Positions 43,126 through 52,586 of a stretch of DNA of 64,000 bases are shown piece after piece. The stretch is taken from the NCBI RefSeq assembly GCF_008122505.1, contig NZ_VSSB01000001.1, positions 604,891 to 668,890 on the forward strand. The letters run 5' to 3'. The notes beneath the pieces were generated by a model. That model made no database searches. It had not been told where the DNA came from and worked only from the letters and a program-made list of their open reading frames with translations. The translations under genes and the position numbers were made by a program. Each line of letters opens with the position of its first letter. The stretch's first letter is position 1. This DNA is from Agromyces mariniharenae. GTDB taxonomy: Bacteria > Actinomycetota > Actinomycetes > Actinomycetales > Microbacteriaceae.

Positions 43126-43140
43126 GCCATCATGATGGCA
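43125..43140. promoter_or_regulatory. Perfect palindrome at the AraC start
   Basis: TGCCATCATGATGGCA is a perfect 16-bp palindrome that includes the first base of the araC-family start codon. It may be an autoregulatory operator or a translation-blocking mRNA hairpin. Confidence 0.4.
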
Positions 43141-43144
43141 CGGG

Positions 43145-43208
43145 CGTCGAAACGTCCATGCAGGACCCTCGATCGACCATGTGCCGGCGCCCATGCGCGG
43201 CGTACCGT
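43145..43208 (+). promoter_or_regulatory. AraC-type site module and leaderless promoter of the DUF5107 operon
   Basis: CGTCGAAACGTCCATG (43145-43160) is followed after 42 bp by TACCGT (43203-43208) within GCGGCGTACCGT. The half-sites GTCCATG (43154-43160) and GACCATG (43175-43181) are 21 bp apart. TACCGT ends 7 bp before the GTG at 43216, so the mRNA is probably leaderless. It matches the module at 36090-36153 in sequence and spacing. Confidence 0.65.
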
Positions 43209-43215
43209 GGACGGC

Positions 43216-46200
43216 GTGACCGACCTGAACCACCCGATCGTGCTGCCCGAAGCCCCCGCCGCCGAACGCGCGGCCATCGAGGCCGGCGGCGTTGCCTGCT
43301 GGGAGGCCCCGCTCACGATCGACACCTACGAGCCCGCCGAGCCCGATCGCTACCCGCTGTTCCTCGAGCGGCGCGTCTACCAGGGGTCGAGCGGGAAGGT
43401 CTACCCCATCCCGTTCACCGACCGGATCCTTCCCGGCCGGACACCGAGGGCCTGGCGGGCGATCCACCTCGAGAATCGCTGGATCCGGCTCGTGCTGCTG
43501 CCCGAGCTCGGCGGGCGGATCCACATCGGCTACGACAAGACCCGCGACTTCGACTTCTTCTACCGCAACAACGTCATCAAGCCCGCCCTGGTCGGCCTCG
43601 CCGGCCCGTGGATCTCGGGCGGCGTCGAGTTCAACTGGCCGCAGCACCACCGGCCCGCGACGTACCTCCCCGTGGACACCCGCATCGAGCGCGACGAGGA
43701 CGGCTCGGTCACCGTGTGGCACAGCGACCTCGATCCGCTCCAGCGGATGCGCGGCACGCACGGCATCCGGCTGCGGGGCGACTCGGCGCTCATCGAGCTG
43801 GAGGCGCGGCTCGTCAACCGGACCGACGTGTCGCAGACGTTCCTCTGGTGGGCGAACGTCGCGGCGCACGCGCACGACCGCTACCAGTCGTTCTTCCCGA
43901 CCGACGTCCGGTACGTCGCCGACCACGCCCGGCGCGCGATCACCGCGTTCCCCGCGGCGGACCGCCCCTACTACGGAGTCGACTACCCTGCCCTCGCCGC
44001 CGAGCGCCCCGGCGCCGACCGCATCGACGTGTACGCGAACATCCCCGTCCCCACGTCGTACATGATCACGGACACGGCCGATGACTTCTTCGGCGGCTAC
44101 GATCACCGGGCCGGTGCCGGCTTCGTGCACTGGGCCGATCGCGCGATCGCGCCCGGCAAGAAGCAGTGGACCTGGGGCGACGGCGACGTCGGCCACGCCT
44201 GGGACCGGCATCTCACCGACGGCGACGGACCGTACGTGGAGCTCATGGCCGGCGTCTTCACCGACAACCAGCCCGACTTCAGCTGGCTGCTGCCCGGCGA
44301 GACGCGCACGTTCCGCCAGTACTGGTACCCGATCCAGGACATCGGCCCCGCGGTGCAGGCGACGCTCGACGCCGCGATCGGGCTCGAGGTCGACGGATGC
44401 CGCGTGCGGCTCGGCGTCGCGACCACGGCCGAGCACACGGCGGTCCATGTCGTGCTCCAGCGCGGCGACGCACCGGTGCGCGAGTGGACGCCCGCCATCG
44501 GCCCCGGCGGCCCGTTCGTGGCGGAGCTCGAGCTGGAGTCGCCCGCCTCGCGCGACGACCTCACCGTCGTCGTCTCGCTCGGCGACCGCGAGCTCGTCGC
44601 GTGGCGCGCGCACCCCGCGCCGGCGGGCGAGCCGTGGGTCGCGACGGAGCCGCCCGCACCGGGCGAGATCGAGAGCGCGGACGAGCTCGTCCTCACCGGC
44701 CTCCACCTCGTGCAGTACCGTCACCCCACGCGCGCGGCCGAGCCGTACTTCGCCGAGGCGGTGGCGCGCGACCCCGGCGACTCCCGCGCACGACTCGCCC
44801 TCGCCCGCCTCGCCTGGGATCGCGGCGAGCTCGAGGTCGTGCTGGACCACCTCGACCGCGCCGTGGAGCGCCTCACGCGCCGGAACCTCAATCCCGAGCG
44901 GGGCGACATGCACCTGCTCCGGGGCCTCGCGTTCGAGCGCCTCGGGCGGCTCGGCGACGCGGCCGCGGCCTTCGGCAAGGCCGCATGGGACGGCGCCCTC
45001 GCCCTGCCGGCCGCGCTGGGGCGCGCGCGGCTCGCGATGCGGACCGGCGACACGGCCGGTGCGCTGTCGTTCGCCGGGGCGGCGGTGCGCGCGGACCCGG
45101 CGAGCGGCCAGGCTATCGCAGCCCGAGTGATCGCGCTTCGCGCCCTGGGACGCGACGCCGCGGCATCCGACGCGCTGGCAGCCGCCCGTGCGGCAGACCC
45201 GCTCGACCCCCTGCTCGCCGCGCTCGACGACGCGCTCGCACCGGCGGACCCGCGCACGCTGCTCACGATGGCGCACGAGCTGCACCGGCTCGGGGACGCC
45301 GAGCGCGCGATCGGCCTCTCCCGCCGGGCCGCCGAGTCCGCGCCCGGCCCGTTCGGCAATCCGGGGCCGCTCGCCGGCTACGCGCTCGCGGCGTTCCTCG
45401 ACGACGCCGGCGACGGGGAGGGCGCGCGAGCCGCACGCGCCGACGCCCGCCGCGCGGATCCACGTCTCGCCTTCCCCTCGGGACTCGACGACCTCGGCGT
45501 GCTCGACGCGGCCCTGGCGGCCGACCCGTCCGACGCCCGCGCGAACGGCTACCTCGGCTGCTGGCTGCTCGATGCGGGCCGCGTCCATGACGCCATCGTG
45601 GCGCTCGAAGCCTCGATCACCGGGGGCGTCGGGGATCCGGTCGTGTGGCGCAATGCCGCCGTCGCGCTCGTCAACACCGGCGGCGACCCGGTCGCGGCCG
45701 ACGCGCGGTACGCGCGGGCCATCGAGCTCGCCCCCGACGACGCGCGCCTGGTCTACGAGCGCGACCAGCTGAGCGCGGTCCGCGGCGCCCGGCCCGAGGA
45801 CCGGCTCCCGGCGATCGAGCGGTCGGGCGCGGGCGCCCTGGTGCGCGACGACCTCGCGATCGAGTACGCCGGGCTCCTCGTCGACGTCGACCGCCCCGAC
45901 GACGCGCTGGCCTTCCTCGGCGATCGTGAGTTCCAGCCGTTCGAGGGTGGGGAGGGCAGGGTGATCGCCGCATTCGATCGGGCCTCCGCAGCGCTGGCCC
46001 GGCGGCTGATGGCAGCGGATCCGGCCGCCGCGCGCGACCTGCTCACCAGCGGCATCCGCGTGCCCGAGCACCTCGGCGAGGGTCGCCACCCCGCCGACCC
46101 CGTCGCCGAGCGGTTCGTGCTGCTCGGCGACGCCGAGCTCGCCTGCGGCGAACGCGACGCGGCGGAGGCGGCCTGGCGACGGGCACGCGACGTGCACGGG

Positions 46201-46497
46201 CCGCTCGCGGCGGGCACGAGGGTCGTCGACGATCGGGACGCATGGGTCGGCGTCGCCCACGTCCGACTCGGCGAGCACGACGACGCCGAACGCGTCTGGG
46301 CGAGCCTCGATGCGCGCGCGGCGGAGCTCGAGGCATCCGCCGATCGCGTGGACTACTTCGCGACGTCGCTGCCCGAGCTCCTGCTGTTCTCGATCGACAC
46401 CGCGGAGCGCAGGGCCGACGATGCGCGACGGCTGCGCGAGGCGGCCGCGCGGGGCCGGCTGCTGTCGACTGCGAACGTCGAGGAGGCCCGCGCATGA
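43216..46497 (+). CDS. DUF5107-TPR protein
   Basis: 1093-aa cytosolic protein. The N-terminal ~400 residues form a DUF5107/galactose-mutarotase-like beta-sandwich: YPIPFTDRILPGRTPRAWRAIHLENRWIRLVLLPELGGRIHIGYDKT, GVEFNWPQHHRPATYLPVD and KKQWTWGDGDVGHAWDR. From about residue 510 to the end there are many Ala/Leu/Asp-rich TPR-like helix pairs. The start is GTG 43216; an in-frame GTG 9 bp upstream overlaps the -10. DUF5107 proteins often accompany glycoside hydrolases and are thought to bind or process glycans. Its direct operon partners are a cellulase-like protein and a GH35 enzyme, whose start overlaps and spacing imply equimolar expression. Confidence 0.85.
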   Translation: MTDLNHPIVLPEAPAAERAAIEAGGVACWEAPLTIDTYEPAEPDRYPLFLERRVYQGSSGKVYPIPFTDRILPGRTPRAWRAIHLENRWIRLVLLPELGGRIHIGYDKTRDFDFFYRNNVIKPALVGLAGPWISGGVEFNWPQHHRPATYLPVDTRIERDEDGSVTVWHSDLDPLQRMRGTHGIRLRGDSALIELEARLVNRTDVSQTFLWWANVAAHAHDRYQSFFPTDVRYVADHARRAITAFPAADRPYYGVDYPALAAERPGADRIDVYANIPVPTSYMITDTADDFFGGYDHRAGAGFVHWADRAIAPGKKQWTWGDGDVGHAWDRHLTDGDGPYVELMAGVFTDNQPDFSWLLPGETRTFRQYWYPIQDIGPAVQATLDAAIGLEVDGCRVRLGVATTAEHTAVHVVLQRGDAPVREWTPAIGPGGPFVAELELESPASRDDLTVVVSLGDRELVAWRAHPAPAGEPWVATEPPAPGEIESADELVLTGLHLVQYRHPTRAAEPYFAEAVARDPGDSRARLALARLAWDRGELEVVLDHLDRAVERLTRRNLNPERGDMHLLRGLAFERLGRLGDAAAAFGKAAWDGALALPAALGRARLAMRTGDTAGALSFAGAAVRADPASGQAIAARVIALRALGRDAAASDALAAARAADPLDPLLAALDDALAPADPRTLLTMAHELHRLGDAERAIGLSRRAAESAPGPFGNPGPLAGYALAAFLDDAGDGEGARAARADARRADPRLAFPSGLDDLGVLDAALAADPSDARANGYLGCWLLDAGRVHDAIVALEASITGGVGDPVVWRNAAVALVNTGGDPVAADARYARAIELAPDDARLVYERDQLSAVRGARPEDRLPAIERSGAGALVRDDLAIEYAGLLVDVDRPDDALAFLGDREFQPFEGGEGRVIAAFDRASAALARRLMAADPAAARDLLTSGIRVPEHLGEGRHPADPVAERFVLLGDAELACGERDAAEAAWRRARDVHGPLAAGTRVVDDRDAWVGVAHVRLGEHDDAERVWASLDARAAELEASADRVDYFATSLPELLLFSIDTAERRADDARRLREAAARGRLLSTANVEEARA

Positions 46498-47810
46498 CCG
46501 AGCGCTACCTCGGAACCCCGGCGATGCCCTCCGCGCCCGACGGCTCGCTCACCGGGCCCGTGCCCGAGCACCTGCCCTCCCGCCTCGCGGTCTGCCTCTG
46601 GGACTTCTCCTGGTACACGAGGGCGGGCTCGGGCGAGCCGTTCGAGGACGTCGACCGGGCGATGGCCGAGTCCGTCGACCGAGGCTTCAACGCCGTGCGC
46701 ATCTGCGCGGCGCCCCTGCTCGTCGCGGGCGGGCTGGGCCTCGACGACCTCGCATCAGGTCTTCCCGTCGAGGGCCTCGGGGCGGCGCCGACCGGCGGCT
46801 TCTACGGGCAGCGCACCCGCTGGTACGACGCGCCCGGGGGCTACCGGCTCGACGTGCGGGCACGGCTCTTCGAGCTGCTCGCGTCGGCCCGCCGGCACGG
46901 CGTCGTCGTGATCCTCGCGAGCTGGGAGTATCAGCAGTCGACGTCGTTCGCGGCCGACCCGCGGTGGTTCGAGACGATCGACGCGGTGCCGCTCCAACGG
47001 CGCTACGACGTGCTCGCCGACGCGTTCGGGCGCCTGCTCGACGAGATCCGCGTGGCCGGGCTCGTCGACGTGATCGCCTTCACCGAGGTGCACAACGAGG
47101 TCGACTTCTCGATCCTCCCGCCGCTCGAAGGGGGCGGCGTGGCCGCCATCGAGCGGCTGCGAACGCGTCACCCCGACCAGCTCGTCACCGCCAGCTACGG
47201 GAAGCCGCCCCACCTCGCGATGCACCGACTCCCCGCCGGCCTCGACGTCGCGCAGTTCCACGTGTACAGCTACGGCGTGCTCGACGCTCTCCAGCGCCGC
47301 ATCGACATCCGCTCGGAGGGCACCGAGGGCTTCCCGAACCACGAGCTCCGGGCACTCCTGCGAGCGGATGCACCCGCCTTCGGCGAGTACGGCCGTCCGG
47401 AGCCGTGGAAGCTCGACGCGACGGTCATCACCGACCAGATGGTCTACGGCTACGACTGGATCGACGCCGGCAGGTGGGACGCCTGGCTCGACGACCACTA
47501 CGACGAGTACCGCGAGGTCATGCTGCGCGAGATCGAGTCGCGCGTCATCGCGACCGCGGAGTGGGCGCGCTGGCGCGGCATCCCGGCCGTGGTGGGCGAG
47601 GGATGGGTGGGCTACACGCCGCGCGACGGATGGTTCGAGGAGGGTACGGCCGGCCTCGCACTCGCGGAGCACGGCATCCGCACGGCGCTCGAGCACGGCG
47701 TCTGGGGGGTCGTCCCCGGCTCGAACGCCGCGCCGCACCATCCGATGTGGCGCGAGGCCGACTGGATGCGCCGGGTGAACCGCACCATCACGGAGGCGGC
47801 CGGCGGATGA
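46494..47810 (+). CDS. Cellulase-like (GH5-type TIM barrel) protein
   Basis: 438-aa cytosolic protein of the sugar-binding cellulase-like family. The barrel core begins LAVCLWDFSWYTRAGSGEPFEDVDRAMAESVDRGFNAVRI. A GH-A clan acid/base motif appears as FTEVHNEVDF (HNE at 200-202). A second Glu in PAVVGEGWVGYTP is placed as nucleophile. WYDAPGGYRLDVR and HVYSYGVLD are other conserved segments. No signal peptide is present. Its start overlaps the DUF5107 stop (ATGA) and AGGAGG lies 7 bp upstream. Substrate is unknown; it is predicted to cut an imported beta-linked glycoside. Confidence 0.85.
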   Translation: MTERYLGTPAMPSAPDGSLTGPVPEHLPSRLAVCLWDFSWYTRAGSGEPFEDVDRAMAESVDRGFNAVRICAAPLLVAGGLGLDDLASGLPVEGLGAAPTGGFYGQRTRWYDAPGGYRLDVRARLFELLASARRHGVVVILASWEYQQSTSFAADPRWFETIDAVPLQRRYDVLADAFGRLLDEIRVAGLVDVIAFTEVHNEVDFSILPPLEGGGVAAIERLRTRHPDQLVTASYGKPPHLAMHRLPAGLDVAQFHVYSYGVLDALQRRIDIRSEGTEGFPNHELRALLRADAPAFGEYGRPEPWKLDATVITDQMVYGYDWIDAGRWDAWLDDHYDEYREVMLREIESRVIATAEWARWRGIPAVVGEGWVGYTPRDGWFEEGTAGLALAEHGIRTALEHGVWGVVPGSNAAPHHPMWREADWMRRVNRTITEAAGG

Positions 47811-50068
47811 GCGCCTCCGAGCCGATGCGGGTGATCCACCGGCCGTGGCCCTCGCCGATGGCCCGTCCGGCGATGTCGAACGAGGTGGACCTTCACCGAC
47901 GTATCTCGTTGACCGACCGATGGATCGAGGTCGACGGCCGTCCGGCCGTGCCGGTCTCGGGCGAGCTGCATTTCTCGCGCGTGCCGCGGCGGGACTGGGC
48001 CGAACGCCTGCGGCTGCTCCGGTCGGGCGGCATCACGATCGTCTCGACGTACCTGTTCTGGATCCACCACCAGCCGTCGCCCGACGCGCCGCCGCGATTC
48101 GACGACGGCCTCGACGTCGGCGCGTTCGTGGACCTCGCCGCCGCATGCGGACTCGACGTTGTCGTGCGGATCGGCCCCTGGTGCCATGGTGAGGTCCGCA
48201 ACGGCGGCTTCCCCGACTGGGTGCAGGCCGCCCCGGTCCGGCATCGCACCGATGACCCCGGCTACCTCGAGCTGGCCGCGGGCTGGTACGCCGCGGTCGG
48301 AGCGGAGCTGGCCTCGCGATGCGGCCCCGATGCGCCCATCGTCGGGATCCAGCTCGAGAACGAGCTCATCGACCAGCCCGAGCACCTGGTCACCCTGAAG
48401 CGACTCGCCCGCGGGGCAGGCCTGTCGGCGCCGCTCTGGACGGCCACCGCCTGGGACGGCGCCGAGCTCCCGGCGGACGAGGTGCTGCCCGTCTACGGCG
48501 GCTACGGCGACGGCTTCTGGTCGGACGCGGATGCGCCGTGGGCGCCCGGGTTCCGCGCTCAGTTCCGGTTCTCGCACGAGTGGGACGACCCCGGCATCGG
48601 GGCCGACGTCCGGGGTGCGACCGCCGGTCCACGGCCGCCGCGACCGCGCGACCCGCGATTCCCCGCGGCGACGTGCGAACTCGGCGGCGGCATGGCCACC
48701 GCCTACCACCGTCGGCCGGTTCCGGGCGCCGACGACGTGGCCGCAGTCGCGCACGTCAAGCTCGGCAGCGGCTCGGCCTGGCAGGGGTACTACCTGGCCG
48801 CCGGAGGCCTGAACCCCGGCGACGGCCTCCAGGAGTCGCTGGCGACCGGGTACCCGAACGACCTGCCGCGGTTCGACTACGACTTCCACGCGCCGATCGG
48901 CGCCGCGGGCGAGCTCGCGCCGAGCCACGCGGCGCTGCGAATGCAGCACGCGTTCCTCGAGGCGTTCGGCGATCGCCTGGCGCGCATGACGTCGAGCCTG
49001 CCTGACGCGCTGCCCGTCGACGAGGACGACGTCGCGACGCCGCGCTGGGCGCTGCGGTCGGACGGGAGCACCGGGTTCCTCTTCGTCAACGTGCATCGGC
49101 CGCACGAGCCCCTCGAGCCGGTGGCGGACGCCAGATTCGAGCTCCGCCTCGCCGACCGCGAGGTCGTGCTCCCGGCGGAACCGATCGACCTCCCGAGCGG
49201 CACGATGGCACGATGGCCCATCGGGCTCGAGCTCGGCGGGCTTCTGGTGCGCTGGGCCACCGCCTCCGCCGTCACCGTCCTCGACGGCGACCTGCCGACC
49301 CTCGTGCTCCTCGCCGACGATGGGGTGCGCGTCGAGCTGTCGGTCGGCGACGACCTGGTGAGCCACGAGCCAGCTGAGGAGCCGACGCTCCATCGCTTCG
49401 GAGCGCTCGACATCCTCGTGTTGCCGGCCTCGGACGCGCATCGGCTCTGGGTGCTCACCGACGACGAGACGCGCCGACTGCTGCGCTGCGAGTATCCGCC
49501 GTGGATCGAGGACGGCTCGCTCGTCGTGCGAGCGGCATCCGAGCCGGCCGTCGACGAATGGGATGCCGCGGCCGGCGACTTTCGGCCAGTGCCGTTCGAG
49601 GCGGAGGTGCGGCGACCCGAGGCAGCCGCCCCGACCGCGACCCTGCTGCGCCCCGCCGCGGACGTGCCGGTCCGATACGGCGGCACCCCGCAGCGCACGG
49701 CCGCGCCGGATCACGCACGGGTGGCCGAGTTGGCGGCGGCCTACGAACTCGACGGCCTGCCCGAGCCGCGCCCGGGCGTGCGCAGGGTGCTCACCGTGGA
49801 CTGGGCGGGCGACGTCGCGACCCTCGAGGTCGACGACGAGGTCGTCGCCGACCGCTTCTGGGACGGCACGCCCTGGCACGTCGACCTCGACGCGATCGAC
49901 GCCGCCTCGCCGCGCACCGCGACCCTGCGTATCCTGCCGCTGCATCCCGAGGCGCCCGTGCGGCTCGACGAGGACGCGGCGGCTCGCCGGGCCGCGACGC
50001 CCGGACCGCTCTGCTCGCTCGACGCCGTCTCGGTCGAGCAATCGGTCAGGTGGCGCGAGCGGACGTGA
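47807..50068 (+). CDS. GH35 beta-galactosidase
   Basis: 753-aa cytosolic glycoside hydrolase family 35 enzyme. VPVSGELHFSRVPRRDWAERLRLLRSGGITIVSTYLFWIHHQP is the family's substrate-site opening. The acid/base is Glu186 in GIQLENEL. The nucleophile is the Glu in ATCELGGGMATAYHRRP. VVRIGPWCHGEVRNGGFPDWV is also diagnostic. The last ~300 residues are beta-sandwich domains. The start overlaps the preceding stop as ATGA with GGAGG upstream. It likely removes terminal beta-galactose from the oligosaccharide handled by this operon. It is convergent with the sulfatase gene, 6 bp away. Confidence 0.9.
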   Translation: MSASEPMRVIHRPWPSPMARPAMSNEVDLHRRISLTDRWIEVDGRPAVPVSGELHFSRVPRRDWAERLRLLRSGGITIVSTYLFWIHHQPSPDAPPRFDDGLDVGAFVDLAAACGLDVVVRIGPWCHGEVRNGGFPDWVQAAPVRHRTDDPGYLELAAGWYAAVGAELASRCGPDAPIVGIQLENELIDQPEHLVTLKRLARGAGLSAPLWTATAWDGAELPADEVLPVYGGYGDGFWSDADAPWAPGFRAQFRFSHEWDDPGIGADVRGATAGPRPPRPRDPRFPAATCELGGGMATAYHRRPVPGADDVAAVAHVKLGSGSAWQGYYLAAGGLNPGDGLQESLATGYPNDLPRFDYDFHAPIGAAGELAPSHAALRMQHAFLEAFGDRLARMTSSLPDALPVDEDDVATPRWALRSDGSTGFLFVNVHRPHEPLEPVADARFELRLADREVVLPAEPIDLPSGTMARWPIGLELGGLLVRWATASAVTVLDGDLPTLVLLADDGVRVELSVGDDLVSHEPAEEPTLHRFGALDILVLPASDAHRLWVLTDDETRRLLRCEYPPWIEDGSLVVRAASEPAVDEWDAAAGDFRPVPFEAEVRRPEAAAPTATLLRPAADVPVRYGGTPQRTAAPDHARVAELAAAYELDGLPEPRPGVRRVLTVDWAGDVATLEVDDEVVADRFWDGTPWHVDLDAIDAASPRTATLRILPLHPEAPVRLDEDAAARRAATPGPLCSLDAVSVEQSVRWRERT

Positions 50069-50074
50069 AGCCGC

Positions 50075-52429
50075 CTACTCGCGCATCAGCATCGCCTGCG
50101 CCTCGCGCTCGAGGTCGACGAACGGCTCGCCGCTGACGTCGACCCGCACCCGGTGCAGCGTGCCGCCCGTGAACGGCCAGGGCGCGGTGCCGGGATAGTC
50201 GTCGGCCACGGGCGCGCCGCTGTCGCGTCCGACCGTGAGGCCCTCGCCGGCGATCGAGAACTTGCCGGGCTGGGTCGTGATACGGGCACTGCCCACAGCC
50301 CGTTCGCCGTGATACAGCGTCAGCGTGCCCGTGGCGACATGCCCCTCCTCCCCGTCCTTGTCGAACGCGGCGGCGATGATCAGCTGCTCGCCGACCGGCA
50401 GGTCCTCGGTCGCGTCGACGCGCTGCTCCATCACGCCGACGAAGTTGTTGACGTAGTGGAGCCGGCCGTCCCTGACGTACAGCGCGTGCCCGCCGAACTT
50501 CGACCCCTGCGCGAAGATCACGCCGGCCGCACCCGATTCGGGGAGATCGACGAGCGCGCCGATGACGAACGAGCGGTTGCGGATGTTGACGGCCTGCGAC
50601 TCGGGCACCTCCCCCATGTCGGGGAAGTAGACGTAGCGGTCCCGAGGCGGCGAGAGCAGGGGCCTGGGCGTCAGCAGGATCTCGAGCGCCGACCGGTCGT
50701 CGAGCGGGAAGGCCTGGTTGCGCCCGGCCTCGGCGAACCACAGGTTCACGAGCTCGCGCACCTTCTCGGGGTGCTCTGCGGCCAGGTCGTGCAGCTCGGC
50801 CCGGTCGACGTCGGTGTGGTACAGCTCCCACTCGTCGTCGTTGAACCGGCTCCAGCCGCTCAGCGTCGGATGGTTCGTGATGGCCTTCCAGCCGTCGTGC
50901 CAGATCGCGCGCGAGCCGAGCATCGAGTAGAACTGGGTGCGTCGCGCCGTGGGCGCCGCCCCATCGTCGATCGAGTACCGCATGCTGACCCCGTCGAAGG
51001 TGCTCTGCTCGTGGCCCTTCAGCCGGTCGGGCGCCTCGACGCCGAGCAGGTCGAGGATGGTCGGCACGATATCCACGGCGTGGTGGTACTGGTTGCGGAT
51101 CTCGCCGCGCGCGGTCGACCCGGCCGGCCACGAGATGATGCACGGATCGCACGTGCCGCCGTTGAACTCGTAGCGCTTCCACATCTTGAACGGGGTGTTG
51201 AACGCCATCGCCCACCCGTTCGGGTAGTGGTTGTAGGTGTTCACGCCGCCGAGCTCGTCGAGCATCGACAGGTTCTGCTCGATGTCGTCGGCCAGGCCGT
51301 TGGCGAACTTCATCTCGTTGACCGAGCCGTTCGGCCCGCCCTCGCCGCTCGCGCCGTTGTCGGACACGACCACGACGACGGTGTTCTCGCGCTCCCCGAT
51401 GTCGTCGAGGTAGTCGAGGAGGCGTCCGATCTGGTGGTCGGCGTGCGAGAGGAATCCGGCGTACACCTCGGCCATGCGCGCGAAGAGCCGCCGCTCGTCG
51501 TCGGAGAGGTCGTCCCAACGGCGAGTCTCGTCCATGATCGGGAACGGCGCACCGTCGGGGCCCGTCCTGGTCGCGGGCGTGCCGATCGGGTTCACGGGCG
51601 GCAGCTCGGTGTCGGCCGGCACGAGGCCGAGGTCCTTCTGCCGTGCGAGGGTCTCGCCGCGGAGCGCCTCGTAGCCGCCGTCGAACCGGCCGGCGTACCG
51701 ATCGGCCCACTCCTTCGGGGCATGGTGCGGGGCGTGCGCGGCGCCCGGCGCGTAGTAGAGGAAGAACGGCTTCTCGGGCGCGATCGCCTTCGCATCGCGG
51801 ATGAACTCGATCGCCTTGTCGGTGATGTCCTCCCCGAAGTGGTAGCCCTCCTCGGGCGAGCGCGGCTGGTCGACCGGGTGGTTGTCGTAGGTGATCTCGG
51901 GGTACCACTGGTTCGTCTCCGCGCCGAGGAATCCGTAGAAGCGCTCGAAGCCGCGCCCGGTCGGCCAGTTGCGGCGGGTCGACGCGACGTTCATCTCGTC
52001 GTCGGGACACAGGTGCCACTTCCCCACGGCGTACGTGTTCCAGCCGCGCTCCCCGAGGATCTCGGAGAGCATGCCGTTCGCCGGTGGGATGGTGCCGCTC
52101 GCGTTCGGGAAGCCGATCGCGGCTTCGGTGATGCATGCCATGCTGTTGCGCGTGTGGTTGCGGCCCGTGAGCAGGCACGACCGGGTCGGCGAGCAGAGCG
52201 CCGTCGTGTGCCACTGCGTGTACCGCACGCCCTCGCCGGCGACCCGCTCGATGTTGGGCGTCTCGATGGGTCCCCCGTAGGCCGACATCGCCGAGAAGCC
52301 AACGTCGTCGAGCACGATGTACACGACGTTCGGCGCGCCGTCGGGCGCCTTCGGCGGCTCGAACGGCGTCCAGTCGGGTTCCGAGTCGCGGATGTCGACG
52401 TTGACGATCCCGTCGAAGTGCGTGGCCAT
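50075..52429 (-). CDS. Type I sulfatase (arylsulfatase family)
   Basis: 784-aa sulfatase. Cys79 in CSPTRSCLLTGRN is the residue converted to formylglycine. Metal-binding Asp41-Asp42 lie in YIVLDDVGFSAMSAYGG. GKWHLCPDDEMN, ETNQWYP and FFLYYAPGAAHAPHHAP, with VVSDNGASGEGGPNGS later, complete the active site. The C-terminal ~230 residues are a beta-rich domain found in the long arylsulfatases. No signal peptide is seen, so it acts on imported sulfated sugars. It is last in an operon with a fucosidase and importer, which suggests sulfated fucosides as substrate. The formylglycine-generating enzyme must be encoded elsewhere. Confidence 0.92.
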   Translation of the reverse strand: MATHFDGIVNVDIRDSEPDWTPFEPPKAPDGAPNVVYIVLDDVGFSAMSAYGGPIETPNIERVAGEGVRYTQWHTTALCSPTRSCLLTGRNHTRNSMACITEAAIGFPNASGTIPPANGMLSEILGERGWNTYAVGKWHLCPDDEMNVASTRRNWPTGRGFERFYGFLGAETNQWYPEITYDNHPVDQPRSPEEGYHFGEDITDKAIEFIRDAKAIAPEKPFFLYYAPGAAHAPHHAPKEWADRYAGRFDGGYEALRGETLARQKDLGLVPADTELPPVNPIGTPATRTGPDGAPFPIMDETRRWDDLSDDERRLFARMAEVYAGFLSHADHQIGRLLDYLDDIGERENTVVVVVSDNGASGEGGPNGSVNEMKFANGLADDIEQNLSMLDELGGVNTYNHYPNGWAMAFNTPFKMWKRYEFNGGTCDPCIISWPAGSTARGEIRNQYHHAVDIVPTILDLLGVEAPDRLKGHEQSTFDGVSMRYSIDDGAAPTARRTQFYSMLGSRAIWHDGWKAITNHPTLSGWSRFNDDEWELYHTDVDRAELHDLAAEHPEKVRELVNLWFAEAGRNQAFPLDDRSALEILLTPRPLLSPPRDRYVYFPDMGEVPESQAVNIRNRSFVIGALVDLPESGAAGVIFAQGSKFGGHALYVRDGRLHYVNNFVGVMEQRVDATEDLPVGEQLIIAAAFDKDGEEGHVATGTLTLYHGERAVGSARITTQPGKFSIAGEGLTVGRDSGAPVADDYPGTAPWPFTGGTLHRVRVDVSGEPFVDLEREAQAMLMRE

Positions 52430-52586
52430 CGTGATCCCCAGTCCCTCGCCGCGGCGACCGGGGTGCTGCCCGCCCAGCAGGACGACTGCGGCATCGGCCC
52501 CCAGTGGCGGAGCGAGTCGGGCCGAGGCTACGCCCGTGAACGCACCCCTGCAAGGCACCCGAAGGGGCCGCCGGGACCCCGACGAC

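Noticed and set aside
43126..46278. Long minus-strand frame joined to the AraC gene (1338 codons)
   Set aside because: Beyond 43125 it is the antisense of the DUF5107-TPR gene; the AraC protein's own start and domain are complete without it.
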